Positions 5,108 to 7,095 of a stretch of DNA of 7,095 bases are shown in pieces (the first letter of the stretch is position 1; every line of letters begins with the position of its first letter). Made by a program: the position numbers and the translations under genes. Origin of the DNA: Chloroflexota bacterium (lineage in GTDB: Bacteria; Chloroflexota; Dehalococcoidia; JACQGW01); contig JACQGW010000391.1 in NCBI GenBank assembly GCA_016199325.1, forward strand, positions 1 to 7,095, written 5' to 3'. The notes under the pieces are model-generated. The model was not told where the DNA came from and ran no database searches. It worked only from the letters and a program-made list of their open reading frames with translations.

Positions 5108-5575
5108 ATGCCTGATCGGTCCGTTTTCTTGACGCCCGAGGGGTTACAGAAGCTGCGGTCGGAGCTCGAACACCTTGTGACCGTTCGCCGACCGGTAATC
5201 GCCAGCCGCATCCAGCAGGCCAAGGAGCTGGCCAATACGGTCGACAACGCCGAGTACGACGAGGCGAAGAACGAGCAGGCGTTCGTCGAAGGTCGAATCC
5301 TGACGATCGAAAAGATGCTCGCCAGCGCCGTCCTTATTCGGGAGGACTCCCGCCACGATATGGTTCGGCTGGGCTCGCGCGTCGTCGTCGAGTCCCCGAA
5401 CGGCGAGCGAGAGGAGTATGCGATTGTCGGCTCGGCCGAGGCGAGCCCCCGGCACGGCAAGATCTCCAACGAGTCGCCGGTCGGGCGGGCGTTGCTGGGC
5501 CGGAAGCCGGGCGAGCAGATCCAAGTGGTCGTCCCGGCCGGGGTTCTGACCTACCAGATCGTCGAAATCCGCTGA
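5108..5575 (+). CDS. greA: Transcription elongation factor GreA
   Basis: The 155-residue product has normal GreA length. GreA enters the secondary channel of RNA polymerase and stimulates cleavage of the backtracked transcript 3' end. Residues ~1-76 are the N-terminal coiled coil (LTPEGLQKLRSELEHL near the start, AEYDEAKNEQAFVEGRI at 48-64); residues ~80-155 are the FKBP-like domain, with ISNESPVGRALLGRKPGE (119-136). The oddity is the coiled-coil tip, ELANTVDNAEY (40-50): E. coli GreA has GDLKENAEY there, with Asp41 and Glu44 positioning the catalytic metal. By alignment Asp41 is Asn43 and Glu44 is Asp46 here. Cleavage activity may be reduced, or it may be a Gre-family regulator of a different kind. 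It is first in a rightward operon with lysS, behind a good promoter and a leader terminator. Family assignment is firm; activity is uncertain. Confidence 0.93.
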   Translation: MPDRSVFLTPEGLQKLRSELEHLVTVRRPVIASRIQQAKELANTVDNAEYDEAKNEQAFVEGRILTIEKMLASAVLIREDSRHDMVRLGSRVVVESPNGEREEYAIVGSAEASPRHGKISNESPVGRALLGRKPGEQIQVVVPAGVLTYQIVEIR

Positions 5576-5587
5576 GATAGGACGCCG

Positions 5588-7069
5588 ATGGCCGAGCTCG
5601 AAGAACTGCGCCAGCAGCGGCTCAACAAGCTGCAACGGATCCGCGATCGTGGGATCGATCCGTACCCCCCACGTTTCCATCGAGCGGCGACAACCGCCGA
5701 GGCGCGCGCCCGCTTCGAGGAGGCCGAGCGCGCCTGTCCGGCGGAGCCGCTCTCCGTTCGGGTGGCCGGCCGCATTGTCGGCAACCGGTCGATGGGGAAG
5801 ATCATCTTCGCCCATCTGCAAGACGGCGACGGCCGTCTGCAGATCCTCCTGCGGCGGGAGACCGTGGGCGATGAGCGCTTCGCCTTCTACCGGCGGGACT
5901 TCGACGTGGGGGACTTCATCGGCGTCGAGGGGGCGCTCCTGCGGACCAGAACCGGCGAGGTCACGCTGGAGGTTCATGACTTCAGCCTCCTCGCCAAAGC
6001 GCTCCTGCCCTTGCCCGAGAAGTGGCACGGCCTGACCGACGTCGAGAAGCGATACCGGCAGCGCTACCTGGATCTGGTCGTCAATCCCGAGGTCCGCCGC
6101 ATCTTCACGGTACGCAGTCAGGTCCTCGCGACGCTCCGACGGCTGATGGACGCCCGCGGCTTTCTCGAGGTCGAGACGCCGATCCTCCAGCCGCTCTACG
6201 GCGGCGCCATGGCGCGGCCCTTCACGACCTACTACAACGCGCTCGACCGCCATTTCTACCTGCGGATCGCCACCGAGCTATACCTCAAGCGCCTGATCGT
6301 CGGCGGGCTCGACAAGGTCTACGAGATCGGCAAGGATTTCCGCAACGAGGGGCTTTCGACCCAGCACAACCCCGAATTCACCGTCATGGAGTCCTACGAG
6401 GCGTACGCCGACTACCAGGACGTCATGGCCATGGTCGAGGAGCTTTGCTACGCCACCGCCAAGGAGGTCCACGGGACGCATCGGATTCCCTACCAGGGCC
6501 ACACGATCGATCTGTCACCGCCCTGGCGCCGGATCCCCCTGCGCGAAGGGATCCAGCAGTACGCCGGCATCGACATCTACGACTACCCGGATCAGGCCGC
6601 GCTCTATGAGGCAGCCGTCCAGCTCGGGCTACGGCCGGAGCCCGAGGCATCCTGGGGCAAGCTGGTGGACGACCTCCTTTCCCACTTCGTCCAGCCGGAG
6701 CTCATTCAGCCGACCTTTGTGGTCGACTATCCGGTCGAGATCTCACCGCTGGCGAAACGCAAGCCGGAGAATCCGAGCCTCGTCGAGCGATTCGAGGCGT
6801 ATGTCGCCGGCATGGAGGTCGGCAACGCCTTTACTGAGCTGAACGATCCGCTCGACCAGCGGGCGCGCTTCGAGGAACAGGTGCATTTGCGCGAGCGAGG
6901 CGACGAGGAGGCCCAGCCGCTGGACGAGGACTATCTGACCGCGCTGGAGCACGGGATGCCGCCAACCGGCGGGCTCGGCCTGGGTATCGACCGACTCGTC
7001 ATGCTGATGACCGACCAATCGTCCATCCGAGAGGTGATCTTGTTCCCGCACTTGCGGACGCGCGACTAG
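5588..7069 (+). CDS. lysS: Lysine-tRNA ligase, class II
   Basis: The 493-residue lysyl-tRNA synthetase has the usual length of bacterial class II enzymes. It activates lysine with ATP and charges tRNA-Lys in the cytosol. Residues ~55-135 form the N-terminal OB-fold anticodon-binding domain. The catalytic domain follows: motif 1 around GFLEVETPILQP (191-202), motif 2 with FRNEGLSTQHNPEFTVMESY (251-270), the lysine-pocket segment GNAFTELNDP (412-421), and motif 3 GLGLGIDRLVMLMTDQSS ending in ILFPHLR (462-490). All key residues look present. AGGA (5579-5582) lies 5 nt before the ATG. The 12-nt gap after greA implies one transcript, so any attenuation in the greA leader would also affect lysS unless an internal promoter exists; none was seen. 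No terminator is visible in the 26 bases after the stop. Confidence 0.97.
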   Translation: MAELEELRQQRLNKLQRIRDRGIDPYPPRFHRAATTAEARARFEEAERACPAEPLSVRVAGRIVGNRSMGKIIFAHLQDGDGRLQILLRRETVGDERFAFYRRDFDVGDFIGVEGALLRTRTGEVTLEVHDFSLLAKALLPLPEKWHGLTDVEKRYRQRYLDLVVNPEVRRIFTVRSQVLATLRRLMDARGFLEVETPILQPLYGGAMARPFTTYYNALDRHFYLRIATELYLKRLIVGGLDKVYEIGKDFRNEGLSTQHNPEFTVMESYEAYADYQDVMAMVEELCYATAKEVHGTHRIPYQGHTIDLSPPWRRIPLREGIQQYAGIDIYDYPDQAALYEAAVQLGLRPEPEASWGKLVDDLLSHFVQPELIQPTFVVDYPVEISPLAKRKPENPSLVERFEAYVAGMEVGNAFTELNDPLDQRARFEEQVHLRERGDEEAQPLDEDYLTALEHGMPPTGGLGLGIDRLVMLMTDQSSIREVILFPHLRTRD

Positions 7070-7071
7070 AA

Positions 7072-7094
7072 GGGGGGCGGGGGTCGGGGGCTGG
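7072..7094 (+). other. G-rich run after lysS, possible G-quadruplex
   Basis: The tail reads G6-C-G5-TC-G5-CT-GG, beginning 3 nt after the lysS stop. Three tracts of five or more G with 1-2-nt loops plus a final GG could form a two-layer quadruplex, or a three-layer one if another G tract follows beyond the window. It could affect the 3' end of the greA-lysS mRNA. The window ends here, so it cannot be defined further. Confidence 0.35.
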
Positions 7095-7095
7095 C

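Noticed and set aside
5046..5132. 28-codon leader ORF that spans the greA terminator and overlaps the greA start
   Set aside because: It has no Shine-Dalgarno, starts only ~10 nt from the predicted transcription start and shows no run of regulatory codons. A leader peptide is possible but unsupported.
5144..6253. 369-codon minus-strand frame across greA and lysS
   Set aside because: It is antisense to two clearly recognised genes and crosses their boundary; the product shows no motif.
1..7095. CRISPR arrays, tRNA or rRNA genes, defence or phage genes
   Set aside because: None seen: the only repeats are the short ones described, and every long coding stretch belongs to a housekeeping enzyme or factor.

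Overview
The window is a GC-rich bacterial chromosomal segment with two divergently transcribed operons and one intergenic tail. Class I aminotransferase, serine hydroxymethyltransferase, GcvT, GreA and a bacterial class II lysyl-tRNA synthetase are all recognisable, so this is core-genome territory rather than phage or plasmid. The GcvT subgroup, the unusual SHMT subgroup and the greA-lysS pairing make me suspect Chloroflexota (Thermomicrobia-like). That is inference from remembered sequence style, not from a search.

Layout. Bases 1-304 are non-coding, downstream of the leftward operon. They hold short extragenic repeats, a 100-bp MITE-like element with 17-bp perfect terminal inverted repeats and 7-bp target duplications, and a small degenerate tandem repeat next to the stop codon of the first gene. 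Bases 305-4796 are a leftward operon: a PLP aminotransferase followed 10 nt later by a 1097-residue SHMT-GcvT fusion. Bases 4797-5107 hold two back-to-back sigma70-type promoters. The rightward one is followed by a short leader with a strong intrinsic terminator just before the greA ribosome binding site. Bases 5108-7069 are greA and lysS, 12 nt apart. The last 26 bases are a G-rich run.

How the genes work together. SHMT and GcvT both make 5,10-methylene-tetrahydrofolate and are linked through glycine, so the fusion puts two steps of the glycine/serine one-carbon cycle on one chain. The neighbouring aminotransferase may supply or drain amino acids for this cycle. The GcvP, GcvH and Lpd partners are not in the window. 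GreA and LysRS serve transcription and translation.

Most interesting observations: (1) between SHMT and GcvT lies what looks like an eroded second copy of GcvT, giving an SHMT / degenerate GcvT / intact GcvT architecture; (2) the greA leader has a terminator that could produce a ~54-nt RNA, resembling in layout the GraL leader RNA of Escherichia coli greA; (3) this GreA has Asn in place of one of the two key acidic residues at its coiled-coil tip; (4) the MITE with intact target duplications.
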